The notes: generated by a model from the letters alone, not told the origin. Positions 1 through 6,219 are shown, counted from the stretch's first letter. The stretch: 7,337 nt of DNA from Chloroflexota bacterium (GCA_003513015.1 DOTA01000317.1:3665-11001), one strand, 5' to 3'. Program-made: numbers and translations.

Positions 1-2
1 GG

Positions 3-650
3 CAGGAACCCGATTATATTTCGATTCCGCTGCCATTTATGGTAATTGCCGCGGTTCTAGTTTTGATCTTCGCGCTCAGTCGGGTGGAGTTAAACATCCC
101 GGCAGCGGCAGGTGATTCCGTTAATTTAGGGAGGGCGGCGCCTTCAAATGGAATCATCGCCCCGCTCTTTACCCCCGAAGTGCAATACTGGGCTGAGAAT
201 ATCGCCGCTTGGAGCAAAGAAAGCGGCATCGATGCCAACTTGATTGCCACCGTGATGCAGATCGAATCTTGCGGCGATCCGCGGGCACATTCCGGTGTGG
301 GGGCAATGGGGCTGTTCCAGGTGATGCCCTATCACTTCGAAAGCGGGGAAGATCCCTATAAACCGGAGATCAACGCCCTGCGCGGGCTGGATTATCTCCG
401 GAGTGCCCTGGAAGCCCGCGAGGGTGTGGCTCGCTTGGGTTTGGCCGGTTACAATGGCGGGATCACAGGGGCAAACCGGCCGGAATCACAATGGGCCAGC
501 GAAACTCAAAGGTATGTCTATTGGGGGGAGGGGATTTATGGGGATGCCGTTAAAGGAAAAGCATCTAGTGAGCGGTTAGCGGAGTGGCTCGGCGCAGGCG
601 GAGCCTCGTTGTGTGCCCAGGCGGCTCAAAGGTTGGGGATTCAAAAATAG
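3..650 (+). CDS. Membrane-anchored SLT-type lytic transglycosylase (5' end probably outside window)
   Basis: Probable peptidoglycan lytic transglycosylase of the SLT/lysozyme-like fold, which would cleave the glycan strand outside the membrane. Numbering from the ATG at 39, residues 2-14 are a hydrophobic anchor and about 46-165 are the catalytic domain. The domain shows IES with the presumed catalytic Glu76, GLFQVMP at 91-97, AGYNGG at 136-141 and an aromatic YVYW stretch near 159-162. Cys78 and Cys194 could form a disulfide. The C-terminal GGASLCAQAAQRLGI tail resembles small transglycosylases of Anaerolineae, from memory only. The frame stays open from ATG 39 to the window edge, adding a short polar segment before the anchor, and no Shine-Dalgarno precedes ATG 39. 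I therefore infer that the true start lies upstream; ATG 39 is the fallback. The gene converges on the kinase gene and its TAG abuts that gene's stop. Confidence 0.82.
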   Translation, partial: QEPDYISIPLPFMVIAAVLVLIFALSRVELNIPAAAGDSVNLGRAAPSNGIIAPLFTPEVQYWAENIAAWSKESGIDANLIATVMQIESCGDPRAHSGVGAMGLFQVMPYHFESGEDPYKPEINALRGLDYLRSALEAREGVARLGLAGYNGGITGANRPESQWASETQRYVYWGEGIYGDAVKGKASSERLAEWLGAGGASLCAQAAQRLGIQK

Positions 651-2060
651 TTATTCAAATTCTAAGGGGAAATCTTCGGGTGGGCAATCTCCCTCGGCCA
701 ATGGCAACCAAACGCAAAACCGGGTTCCCTGGCCCTCGATTGAATCAACAGTAATTTCCCCATCGTGGTGTTTCACAATCCAATAGGCGATCGACAATCC
801 TAAACCAAATCCTTTGCCATCGACCGAACGCGTGCGAGATTTTTCGATGCGATAAAACCGTTCGAAGATGTGCGGTAAATCTGCAGCGGGGATGCCCGGG
901 CCGTTATCCTGCACGGTTAGACGGGCCTGATCGCCCTCTTTGCCGATTCCTAAAATCACTTCGCCACCGACCGGGGTGTATTTGATGGCATTCGATACTA
1001 AGTTGATGAGCACCTGCTTGAGGCGGTCGCGATCGCCACAAACTAAAACCTGGTCAATCTCGCCCAGGCGCAAGTCGAGTTTGCCGTGTGCCAGTACCTG
1101 AGATTGTTGCATGACTTCTAGAAGCAGCGTATCAAGTTCAACCAAGCCATAATTCAGGGGGAGTTTACCCGATTCGGCGCGCGCCAGCAGCAACAAATCG
1201 CCAACCATGCGGGTGAGGCGGTCAGCTTCTTCATCAATGCTGCTGAGAGATTCTTCATCGGAGCAGCCGAATTTGCGCATGAGTGCGATATTGCCTTTGA
1301 TAACGGTCAGCGGGGTGCGCAATTCGTGGCCCACATCGGCAACGAAACGGCGTTGGGTATGAAACAGGTTTTCGAGGCGGCTGAGAGTCTGATTGAAAGC
1401 TTCGATGAGTTGTCCAATTTCGTCATCCATAGGCCCCTGGTAGGGGATACGGCGGGAGAGATCATCGGCGCGGGTAATTTGTAAAGCGGTTTGGGTGACG
1501 CTATCTAAAGGTGCCAAGGCGCGGTAGGTGACAAAGGAAACGCCAGTGGCAGCGATGGTTACGGCAATCGCGGTGCCAATAAGCAAAACTTTTAGCAAAG
1601 TTTGTTGAGTAGCATCAACAACGGCCAGGCTGGCGGCCAGTTGCAGCGCACCCACCTGACGGCTGCCAATGGAAAGCGGAACGCTCATTACTCTGAGGTG
1701 AACATCGTTAATGGATACATCGCGGGTCACCGGCTGAGAAGTGTACTGAGCTAAAGGGTCAAGAGGGTCGTTGAGTGAATTAATGTTATTGGAACGATAG
1801 ATAAGCCCCTGACTGCGCTCCCAAAGTTGAACGTAAACATTGGCGGCCAAATCCAAATCCGATTCAGCCGTGACAGCCAAATCGCCTAAGGCGTTAACGC
1901 GGATGGTGCCAATCAAACTTCTGGCGGTTTGTTCTAAAATTTGGTCGATTTGCTCAGTGATGGTCAGTCCCACTAGATGGTAAATCACCATCCCGAAAAC
2001 CAGGAGGGTACCCCCAACCAGAATTGTATAAAGCAAGGTGAGCCGGGCGCGTAGCGACAT
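651..2060 (-). CDS. Membrane sensor histidine kinase (HAMP-HisKA-HATPase)
   Basis: Sensor kinase of 469 residues that should autophosphorylate on histidine and pass the phosphate to the regulator encoded just upstream. Visible order: membrane helix about 9-31; extracytoplasmic sensor region about 32-152 with no family I recognise; second membrane helix about 153-177; HAMP about 178-232; and HisKA dimerisation helix with FVADVGHELRTP, where His245 is the phosphoacceptor. The HATPase_c domain has the N-box NLVSNAIK (353-360), G1 DNGPGIP (385-391), an F-box-like FERFYR (399-404) and G2 GKGFGLGL (415-422). All kinase motifs are intact. The layout resembles the PhoR/MprB/BaeS group; the signal cannot be deduced. 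Its ATG overlaps the regulator's TAA by one base (TAATG), so translation is probably coupled. Confidence 0.95.
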   Translation of the reverse strand: MSLRARLTLLYTILVGGTLLVFGMVIYHLVGLTITEQIDQILEQTARSLIGTIRVNALGDLAVTAESDLDLAANVYVQLWERSQGLIYRSNNINSLNDPLDPLAQYTSQPVTRDVSINDVHLRVMSVPLSIGSRQVGALQLAASLAVVDATQQTLLKVLLIGTAIAVTIAATGVSFVTYRALAPLDSVTQTALQITRADDLSRRIPYQGPMDDEIGQLIEAFNQTLSRLENLFHTQRRFVADVGHELRTPLTVIKGNIALMRKFGCSDEESLSSIDEEADRLTRMVGDLLLLARAESGKLPLNYGLVELDTLLLEVMQQSQVLAHGKLDLRLGEIDQVLVCGDRDRLKQVLINLVSNAIKYTPVGGEVILGIGKEGDQARLTVQDNGPGIPAADLPHIFERFYRIEKSRTRSVDGKGFGLGLSIAYWIVKHHDGEITVDSIEGQGTRFCVWLPLAEGDCPPEDFPLEFE

Positions 2061-2740
2061 TAATCAGGCTCTCGCAATACATACCCCATGCCGCGCACAG
2101 TATGCAGCAAACGCGTTTCATCACTTTCTTCCAGTTTTTGCCGCAAATAGCGAATATAAACTTCGATGATATTGCTTTCGCCGCCAAAATCGTAGCCCCA
2201 AACCCGGTCAAAGATCACATCGCGGGTGAGAACTTGCCGGGGGTGGCGCATAAAAAGATCTAAAAGTTCATATTCTTTGGCGGTGAGGGGGATTACCCGC
2301 TCGCCGCGCGCAGCCTGACGGGTACCGGTATCCAACGTGAGATCTGAAAAGCGCATGATCTTGGGGCGACTGACGGGTTGTGAGCGCCGCAACAGGGCGC
2401 GGATCCGTGCCAGAAGTTCATCCAGGTCAAAGGGTTTCACCATATAATCATCAGCCCCCATATCCAACCCCAACACACGATCATTAACGCCATCTTTGGC
2501 CGTTAAAATTAAAATGGGCACATCTCCACCCGCTCGCAAACGACGGCAAACTTCCAGGCCATCAATCCCAGGGAGCATTAGGTCTAACACTACCAGATCG
2601 GGCGGGTTATCGCGGGCTGCGATTAACCCGGTTTGTCCGTTCGCAGCCACATCGACGGTGTATCCTTCGTATGCCAGCCCTCGACGTAGAAAACGGGTAA
2701 TTCCTTCATCATCTTCAACTACTAGAATGCGAGCGCTCAT
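2060..2740 (-). CDS. OmpR/PhoB-family response regulator
   Basis: DNA-binding response regulator of 226 residues, partner of the adjacent kinase. The receiver domain (about 3-115) has the acidic pair Asp10/Asp11, phosphoacceptor Asp53 in VVLDLMLPG, Thr80 and Lys102 in VKPFD. A winged-helix output domain (about 128-223) follows, with [13 protein letters not shown], the recognition region [15 protein letters not shown] and the closing [11 protein letters not shown] chose ATG 2740 because GGAGG sits five bases upstream and the protein then begins with the usual [11 protein letters not shown]. The frame stays open further upstream to about 2905, but that part crosses the rplL terminator and the end of rplL, so it is not coding. 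Length is normal. The targets are unknown; autoregulation is common in this family but no operator repeat is evident. Confidence 0.95.
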   Translation of the reverse strand: MSARILVVEDDEGITRFLRRGLAYEGYTVDVAANGQTGLIAARDNPPDLVVLDLMLPGIDGLEVCRRLRAGGDVPILILTAKDGVNDRVLGLDMGADDYMVKPFDLDELLARIRALLRRSQPVSRPKIMRFSDLTLDTGTRQAARGERVIPLTAKEYELLDLFMRHPRQVLTRDVIFDRVWGYDFGGESNIIEVYIRYLRQKLEESDETRLLHTVRGMGYVLREPD

Positions 2741-2758
2741 GTTTGCCTCCGTGAGTGA

Positions 2759-2767
2759 AATATACCA
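2759..2767 (-). promoter_or_regulatory. Candidate extended -10 promoter for the two-component operon
   Basis: On the minus strand TGGTATATT reads as an extended -10 element (TG-n-TATATT, five of six matches to TATAAT). It lies 18 bases before the GGAGG ribosome site of the regulator gene. The -35 region is only a T-rich run from the preceding terminator, so the promoter would rely on the TG extension. It sits just past the rplL terminator, where a new promoter is needed. The 5' leader would be very short. Pattern evidence only. Confidence 0.45.
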
Positions 2768-2775
2768 CAGGCCCG

Positions 2776-2810
2776 AAAAAGAAAAAAGGCCGTCCGAAGA
2801 CGACCTTTTT
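2776..2810 (-). terminator. Intrinsic terminator at end of the rplJ-rplL operon
   Basis: A 12-bp stem (2783-2794 with 2799-2810, one G-U pair) closes on a TTCG tetraloop flanked by C and G on the minus strand, a very stable loop. On the minus strand the stem ends in a T run at 2782-2787, with a second T run at 2776-2780. It begins 24 bases after the rplL stop. Because the lower stem is A:T, there is also a T run on the plus strand, so it could act in both directions, but no plus-strand gene approaches it. Confidence 0.92.
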
Positions 2811-2834
2811 ATATAGATCGATTGAGATGGATGC

Positions 2835-3215
2835 TTAGGCCAATTCGACGACTGCGCCGGCAGCTTCGAGTTTGCCCTTGGCGTCGTTTGCAGCTTCTTT
2901 GCCAACAGCTTCCATAACTTTGGCGCCGGAGGTCTCGGCCAGTTCTTTAGCTTCTTTGAGGCCCAGGCTGGTAAGTTGGCGGATAGCTTTGATGACCTCG
3001 ATTTTCTTGGGGCCAGCGTCTTTGATGATCACGTCAAATTCAGTCTTTTCTTCTTCCTCTTCAACTGCGGGGGCAGCCCCACCAGCAACAGCAGCAACAG
3101 CAACAGGAGCAGCAGCGGAAACGCCCCATTTCTCCTCAAGCATTTTTACCAACTCAGCGGCTTCAAGAACACTCAGCTCGCTCAGTTCGCCCATCAATTT
3201 ATTCAGATCAGCCAT
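2835..3215 (-). CDS. rplL: 50S ribosomal protein L7/L12
   Basis: Ribosomal stalk protein L12, present in several copies per ribosome, bound as dimers to L10 and recruiting translation GTPases such as EF-Tu. The 126-residue length is typical. The N-terminal dimerisation helices are about 3-31. An Ala/Gly/Val/Pro hinge (33-51) ends in a run of glutamates. The globular C-terminal domain (about 58-126) carries [11 protein letters not shown] (70-80) and GLKEAKEL (85-92), the helices that contact factor G domains. The ATG is supported by AGGAG eight bases upstream. It follows rplJ after a 56-base A/T-rich gap and is the last gene before the terminator. Expression should follow the attenuation switch ahead of rplJ. 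Confidence 0.98.
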   Translation of the reverse strand: MADLNKLMGELSELSVLEAAELVKMLEEKWGVSAAAPVAVAAVAGGAAPAVEEEEEKTEFDVIIKDAGPKKIEVIKAIRQLTSLGLKEAKELAETSGAKVMEAVGKEAANDAKGKLEAAGAVVELA

Positions 3216-3271
3216 TTTTAAAACTCCTAGTTTTTTGATTAATTTTAGATTTTTATTGAATTTTGTTGAGA
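3216..3271 (-). promoter_or_regulatory. A/T-rich rplJ-rplL spacer with rplL ribosome binding site
   Basis: The 56-base gap is strongly A/T rich and shows no stable hairpin or clear promoter. The ribosome site AGGAG is at 3224-3228, eight bases before the rplL ATG. Unstructured A/U-rich RNA ahead of a Shine-Dalgarno usually favours initiation. This would fit the need for several L12 copies per L10, an inference from composition only. Confidence 0.6.
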
Positions 3272-3808
3272 TTACGCCGCTTCAGGGGCAGCATCTCGGT
3301 CAGCATAGGCCTTGAGAACGGCAGCAACCTGACGTCCGGGTTCGGCCAAGGTGCGGACAAGTTGCGAAGCAGGAGCCAAAATGGTTCCCAACAGGGTAGC
3401 ACGCATAACCGGCAAGGGGGGCAAATCAGCCAGAGCTTTGACGCCATCTGCGGACATAATCTGTTTATCCAGAATGCCGCCTTTAATTTTGACAAAGTTT
3501 GAATCTTTGGCAAATTCGGTCATGGTTTTCGCGACTGCAGGTGCGTCTTCAAACGCAAATGCAATCGCTGAACTGCCCGCAAAGTGTTCTTCATCAAAGG
3601 GTATATTGGCTTCTTTGAAAGCCATCTTTACCAGTGTGTTTTTGACAACGTGAAATTCGCCGCCAGCCTCACGTACTTTGCTACGCAAATCATCCATCTG
3701 CTTCATGTTAAGGCCGGTATATTCAGCCACAACCACAGCACCGCTGCGTTGCAGCCACTCACTATACTGTGCCAAAACTGCTTGTTTATGTTGTTTTGAG
3801 ATAGCCAA
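3272..3808 (-). CDS. rplJ: 50S ribosomal protein L10
   Basis: L10 anchors the L7/L12 stalk to 23S rRNA; the L10-L12 complex is also the usual repressor of its own mRNA. The 178 residues include the family core [20 protein letters not shown] (30-49), followed by [10 protein letters not shown] (54-63). A C-terminal helix (about 143-172) would bind L12 dimers. I chose the TTG at 3808 because AGGAGG lies ten bases upstream and translation then gives the standard M(L)[11 protein letters not shown] start. An in-frame GTG at 3847 would place the start inside the terminator hairpin and is rejected. TTG starts are inefficient, so L10 may be translated less than L12. It is preceded by the L10 leader and attenuator. 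Confidence 0.97.
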   Translation of the reverse strand: MAISKQHKQAVLAQYSEWLQRSGAVVVAEYTGLNMKQMDDLRSKVREAGGEFHVVKNTLVKMAFKEANIPFDEEHFAGSSAIAFAFEDAPAVAKTMTEFAKDSNFVKIKGGILDKQIMSADGVKALADLPPLPVMRATLLGTILAPASQLVRTLAEPGRQVAAVLKAYADRDAAPEAA

Positions 3809-3828
3809 TGGTCTAGTACCTCCTTTCG

Positions 3829-3872
3829 AAAAAAAATAAGTCTTCACCTCGCCATGCGGGTAAAGACTTATT
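3829..3872 (-). terminator. Intrinsic terminator (attenuator) upstream of rplJ
   Basis: The 14-base arms 3859-3872 and 3835-3848 pair without a mismatch (one G-U) around a 10-base loop, and the minus-strand T run is at 3829-3836. It ends two bases before the rplJ ribosome site. Placed inside an operon and directly after an L10 leader, it is best read as a conditional terminator controlling rplJ-rplL. Confidence 0.9.
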
Positions 3873-3906
3873 CCTAAAAGTCAATAAGAAAGGAACAGTC
3901 CCCACC
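3859..3906 (-). promoter_or_regulatory. Antiterminator helix competing with the rplJ attenuator
   Basis: Minus-strand GGTGGGGACT (3897-3906) pairs with AGTCTTTACC (3859-3868), ten bp including three G-U. The helix continues as GTTCCT (3891-3896) with AGGAAT (3870-3875) after a single bulged A at 3869. The total is 16 bp around a 15-base loop. It uses the whole functional part of the terminator's upstream arm, so the two cannot coexist. Pairing was found by eye; energies were not computed. Confidence 0.75.
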
Positions 3907-3968
3907 TCGGCAGGAGATTAAGCCACTCACGGATGTGATTTGGCACCTGCTGTCTTCGGCGAAGTAAG
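3897..3968 (-). promoter_or_regulatory. Ribosomal protein L10 leader (L10-L12 binding RNA)
   Basis: The minus strand carries the hallmark pieces of the L10 leader: CCGAAGACAGCAGGTGCC, then a small hairpin, then GGCTTAATCTCCTGCCGAGG. Helices: outer P1 3960-3968 with 3901-3909 (nine bp, several G-U); GCAGG 3946-3950 with CCTGC 3910-3914; GCC/GGC; and TCAC/GTGA closed by a four-base loop. The unpaired CCGAAGACA and TTAATCT segments are the conserved protein-binding bulges as I remember the family. P1 uses 3901-3906, which the antiterminator also needs, so protein binding should favour the terminator. Confidence 0.88.
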
Positions 3969-3990
3969 TTGTAACCAGATTGTTATGAGA

Positions 3991-4707
3991 TCAGGCTTCG
4001 CTATCCATCGATTGGGCCTGGTTGGGATCAATTTTGATCCCAGGACCCATCGTAGTGCTGAGCACAACTTTACGAATATATGTACCTTTGGCAGCTGCGG
4101 GACGAGCCTTTTTGATGGCATCCATCAGCGCGGCCATGTTATCGCGCAATTGATTGAGCTCAAATGAAACCTTGCCAATGGGCACATGCAAATTGGAGGT
4201 TTTGTCGACGCGGAATTCTACGCGGCCAGCTTTGGATTCTTCGATGACGCGCGGCAACTCTTCAGGGGGAACGACCGTCCCGGCCTTGGGGTTGGGCATC
4301 AAACCTCGAGGACCCAGCACACGTCCCAGGCGTCCGGCCTTGCCCATCATATCAGGGGTAGCAATGGCGACATCGAAATCCGTCCAACCGGCCTGAATTT
4401 TGGCGATCATTTCATCATCGGCCACATAGTCCGCACCTGCGTCGCGCGCCAGAGTAGCGCCTTCACCTTGAGCGAAGACCAAAACGCGCACTGTCTTGCC
4501 CAAGCCGTGAGGCAGAACAACAACATCACGCACCTGCTGATCGGCATGGCGAGGGTCAACGCCCAAGCGCATATGTAACTCAACAGTTCCGTCGAATTTA
4601 GTGTAAGAGATTGCTTTGGCCAGTTCCAGCGCCTCAACGGGTGAGTATTGCTGGGTGCGATCAATTTTTTCTACTGCTTCTCGAAATTTCTTTCCGTGTT
4701 TAGGCAT
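3991..4707 (-). CDS. rplA: 50S ribosomal protein L1
   Basis: L1 forms the mobile L1 stalk that helps release deacylated tRNA from the E site; it also represses its own operon by binding mRNA. The 238 residues match the usual length. Domain I (N-terminal about 1-67 plus C-terminal) includes [25 protein letters not shown] (36-60). Domain II carries the signature [15 protein letters not shown] (131-145). The C-terminus has GPGIKIDPN. The ATG is supported by AAGGAG six bases upstream. The gene starts 50 bases after rplK and its upstream gap holds an L1-site mimic, so translation is probably self-limited. The coding sequence near 4023-4042 also forms a short inverted repeat. Confidence 0.98.
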   Translation of the reverse strand: MPKHGKKFREAVEKIDRTQQYSPVEALELAKAISYTKFDGTVELHMRLGVDPRHADQQVRDVVVLPHGLGKTVRVLVFAQGEGATLARDAGADYVADDEMIAKIQAGWTDFDVAIATPDMMGKAGRLGRVLGPRGLMPNPKAGTVVPPEELPRVIEESKAGRVEFRVDKTSNLHVPIGKVSFELNQLRDNMAALMDAIKKARPAAAKGTYIRKVVLSTTMGPGIKIDPNQAQSMDSEA

Positions 4708-4713
4708 GAATTA

Positions 4714-4752
4714 CTCCTTGGTGGTGCAAGCGGACAGGGGCTGTCCTCCCAC
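4714..4752 (-). promoter_or_regulatory. Putative L1-binding mRNA hairpin at the rplA ribosome site
   Basis: Minus-strand GTGG (4749-4752) can pair with CCAC (4721-4724). Inside, an unpaired GA is followed by a six-bp hairpin (4741-4746 with 4732-4737) with a CCC loop, and GC-containing single strand follows. The AAGGAG ribosome site (4714-4719) begins one base after CCAC. The GTGGGAGG...ACCAC arrangement matches the base of the L1-stalk region of 23S rRNA, so L1 binding here should block rplA initiation. The motif begins right after the rplK stop and is duplicated ahead of rplK. Confidence 0.72.
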
Positions 4753-4757
4753 TTGGA

Positions 4758-5183
4758 TTAGTCGATCACCTCAATGCCCATATTTAGGGCCGTGCCTTCG
4801 ATCTGACGCATAGCGCCTTCAATATCGATAGCGTTGAGGTCACTCATTTTCATTTCGGCAATTTCGCGAACTTGAGCACGCGTGACTTTGCCTACTTTTA
4901 CGCGGGGTGCTTCGCCAGAACCACGCTCAACACCGGCTGCTTTTTTGAGCAAGGCCGAAGCGGGCGGACTTTTGAGCACAAACTTGAAAGAGCCATCGCT
5001 AAAAATGCTGATTTCGGCAGGGATGATCTCACCCATGCGGTTTTGTGTACGAGCATTGTACTCTTTACAAAACTGCATCAGGTTGATCCCATGTGAAGCC
5101 AGCGCGGGGCCGATGGGGGGAGCAGGGTTGGCCTTGCCGGCCTTAATCTGCAACTTTACTACTGCTTTAATTTTCTTTGCCAT
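4758..5183 (-). CDS. rplK: 50S ribosomal protein L11
   Basis: L11 binds the GTPase-associated region of 23S rRNA and forms the base of the L10/L12 stalk; in many bacteria it also supports the RelA stringent response and is the thiopeptide-antibiotic site. The 141 residues are typical. The N-terminal domain shows PPIGPAL (22-28) and [12 protein letters not shown] (32-43). The RNA-binding C-terminal domain runs from about 72 and includes [13 protein letters not shown] (72-84) and KVGKVT (96-101). The loop after PPIGPAL reads ASHGIN where a glycine is commonly the first residue, a mild variation. The ATG is supported by AAGGAG six bases upstream. It forms the L11-L1 pair with rplA. Confidence 0.98.
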   Translation of the reverse strand: MAKKIKAVVKLQIKAGKANPAPPIGPALASHGINLMQFCKEYNARTQNRMGEIIPAEISIFSDGSFKFVLKSPPASALLKKAAGVERGSGEAPRVKVGKVTRAQVREIAEMKMSDLNAIDIEGAMRQIEGTALNMGIEVID

Positions 5184-5189
5184 TCTTTT

Positions 5190-5249
5190 CTCCTTAGTGG
5201 TAGATAAACGCTTTTACGTTTAATTTGGCGGATGTTGCCATCCTCCCAC
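5190..5249 (-). promoter_or_regulatory. Putative L1-binding mRNA structure at the rplK ribosome site
   Basis: Minus-strand GTGG (5246-5249) can pair with CCAC (5197-5200), next to AAGGAG at 5190-5195. Inside are an unpaired GA, then GGATG (5239-5243) pairing with CATCC (5230-5234) around a GCAA tetraloop, and a second hairpin (5217-5222 with 5205-5210). The result is a three-way layout. It shares GTGGGAGGA, TCCGC, ACCAC and AAGGAG with the element ahead of rplA and resembles the L1-stalk rRNA. Ahead of rplK is the classical L1 repression site in the L11-L1 operon. Confidence 0.75.
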
Positions 5250-5254
5250 GTGGT

Positions 5255-5878
5255 TTATGCTTTTTCGACTTGTAAGAAATCTAACTCGACCGGGGTTTCC
5301 CGACCGAAGAAATTCACCATCACACGAACTTTGGCGCGTTCCATATCGATTTCAGCGACAGTGCCGCGAAAATCGTTGAAGGGGCCATCGACAATCCGAA
5401 CCCGTTCGCCTGAGCGGAAGGTAACTTTGATCCGGGGAGCATCGGCTTCCATGCGCTTGATAATCTGAGAGACTTCTTCAGGGCGCAGAGGAATAGGCTG
5501 ATTGCCCATGCCAACAAAGCCAGTAACACCCGGGGTATTACGCACTACATACCAGGATTCTTCATTGAGCAGCATATTTACCAGAATGTAGCCGGGGAAT
5601 ACACGGCGTTCTACGGTGCGGCGTTTACCTTCTTTGACCTCGATCTCTTCTTCTGTGGGGACGACCACATCAAAGATCTGGTCTTTCATTCCCATCGTTT
5701 CGATACGCTGCTCGAGGTTGTGGCGCACTTTATTCTCATATCCAGAATAACAATGCACAACATACCAGGCGCGGCCATCGGCATCCGTCTGATCTGATGC
5801 ATCGGATTGCCCCGAACGATTGAGTTCAGGGTTGTCAAAATCTGGATATCCATCTGGATCGTACTTATCCATGCTCAC
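5255..5878 (-). CDS. nusG: Transcription termination/antitermination factor NusG
   Basis: NusG binds elongating RNA polymerase, alters pausing and termination, and links transcription to ribosomes or Rho. An acidic, low-complexity extension occupies residues 1-36. The NGN domain (about 37-142) has WYVVHCYSGYENKV (38-51) and RRVFPGYILV (91-100). The KOW domain (about 155-205) has GERVRIVDGPFNDFRGTVAEID. The protein is longer than the common 175-185 residues because of the extension. The start is ambiguous: GTG 5878 has GGAAG only four bases upstream, and ATG 5872, two codons later, has ten bases of spacing. It sits between secE and rplK, the usual order. NusG-assisted pausing could matter for the attenuator downstream, but this is speculative. 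Confidence 0.97.
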   Translation of the reverse strand: MSMDKYDPDGYPDFDNPELNRSGQSDASDQTDADGRAWYVVHCYSGYENKVRHNLEQRIETMGMKDQIFDVVVPTEEEIEVKEGKRRTVERRVFPGYILVNMLLNEESWYVVRNTPGVTGFVGMGNQPIPLRPEEVSQIIKRMEADAPRIKVTFRSGERVRIVDGPFNDFRGTVAEIDMERAKVRVMVNFFGRETPVELDFLQVEKA

Positions 5879-5919
5879 GGAACTTCCAATCTACTTAAGA
5901 ACCACAACCAACGAATTCG

Positions 5920-6135
5920 CTAGAAGCTTAAAATCAATGCAAATAAACGATTGAATAAGTAATCCAGCGTCCCTAAAAAAGCACTCATGGAAACCACGAC
6001 GATCAATGTGATGTAAGTCAAATTGACTGCTTCCTGGCGAGTAGGCCAGCTTACTTTGCGTAATTCACCAACGGTTTCACGATAATACCGTTGGATCGCA
6101 TTTGGTTGTTTACGAGCTTGTTTATTCTTTGCCAC
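5920..6135 (-). CDS. secE: Preprotein translocase subunit SecE
   Basis: SecE is the small clamp subunit of the SecYEG protein channel in the inner membrane. The 71 residues form the short single-helix type: a basic N-terminus (1-19), the amphipathic conserved segment ETVGELRKVSWPTRQEAV (20-37) and one membrane helix (about 39-62) with a hydrophobic tail. I chose the GTG at 6135 because AAGGAG lies eight bases upstream and the product is a standard length. The frame is open further upstream to 6246, but that would run into the tRNA gene. It lies 84 bases after tRNA-Trp and 41 bases before nusG. Confidence 0.95.
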   Translation of the reverse strand: MAKNKQARKQPNAIQRYYRETVGELRKVSWPTRQEAVNLTYITLIVVVSMSAFLGTLDYLFNRLFALILSF

Positions 6136-6180
6136 AGAAAGCTCCTTAGTTCTTAAGATATATCGCCAGAGGCGCACCTT

Positions 6181-6211
6181 CGGCGAAAACGCCGCCTCAC
6201 TGGACGGCGTT
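6181..6211 (-). repeat. Hairpin in the tRNA-Trp to secE gap, with an alternative fold
   Basis: On the minus strand AACGCCGTC (6203-6211) pairs with GGCGGCGTT (6188-6196), nine bp with one G-U and a six-base loop. An overlapping alternative pairs CGGCG (6190-6194) with CGCCG (6181-6185) around a TTTT loop. Only two T residues follow the first stem before CGCC, so it is a poor terminator. It begins nine bases after the tRNA 3' end and may mark a processing or pausing site. No function can be shown. Confidence 0.45.
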
Positions 6212-6219
6212 ATTTTCAG

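Noticed and set aside
1954..2211. Minus-strand frame across the regulator/kinase junction
   Set aside because: Out of frame with both well-supported genes and unlike any protein I know.
2741..2905. In-frame upstream extension of the response regulator
   Set aside because: It runs antiparallel to nothing useful: it crosses the rplL terminator and the rplL C-terminus in another frame, lacks receiver-domain similarity, and ATG 2740 has a good ribosome site.
3061..3115. Tandem repeat in the CAGCAACAG-like stretch
   Set aside because: It encodes the Ala-rich hinge of L12, a normal family feature.
2872..3315. Plus-strand open frame opposite rplL
   Set aside because: Low-complexity Ser/Ala-rich translation mirroring the L12 hinge, no ribosome site, opposite a clear conserved gene.
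3809..3847. Upstream GTG start for rplJ
   Set aside because: It would begin inside the attenuator hairpin, without a ribosome site, and gives residues not seen in L10.
4186..4578. Plus-strand open frame opposite rplA
   Set aside because: Shadow of rplA with no recognisable domain or start signal.
6186..6211. Terminator between tRNA-Trp and secE
   Set aside because: The stem is good but only two T residues follow before CGCC, too few for intrinsic termination.
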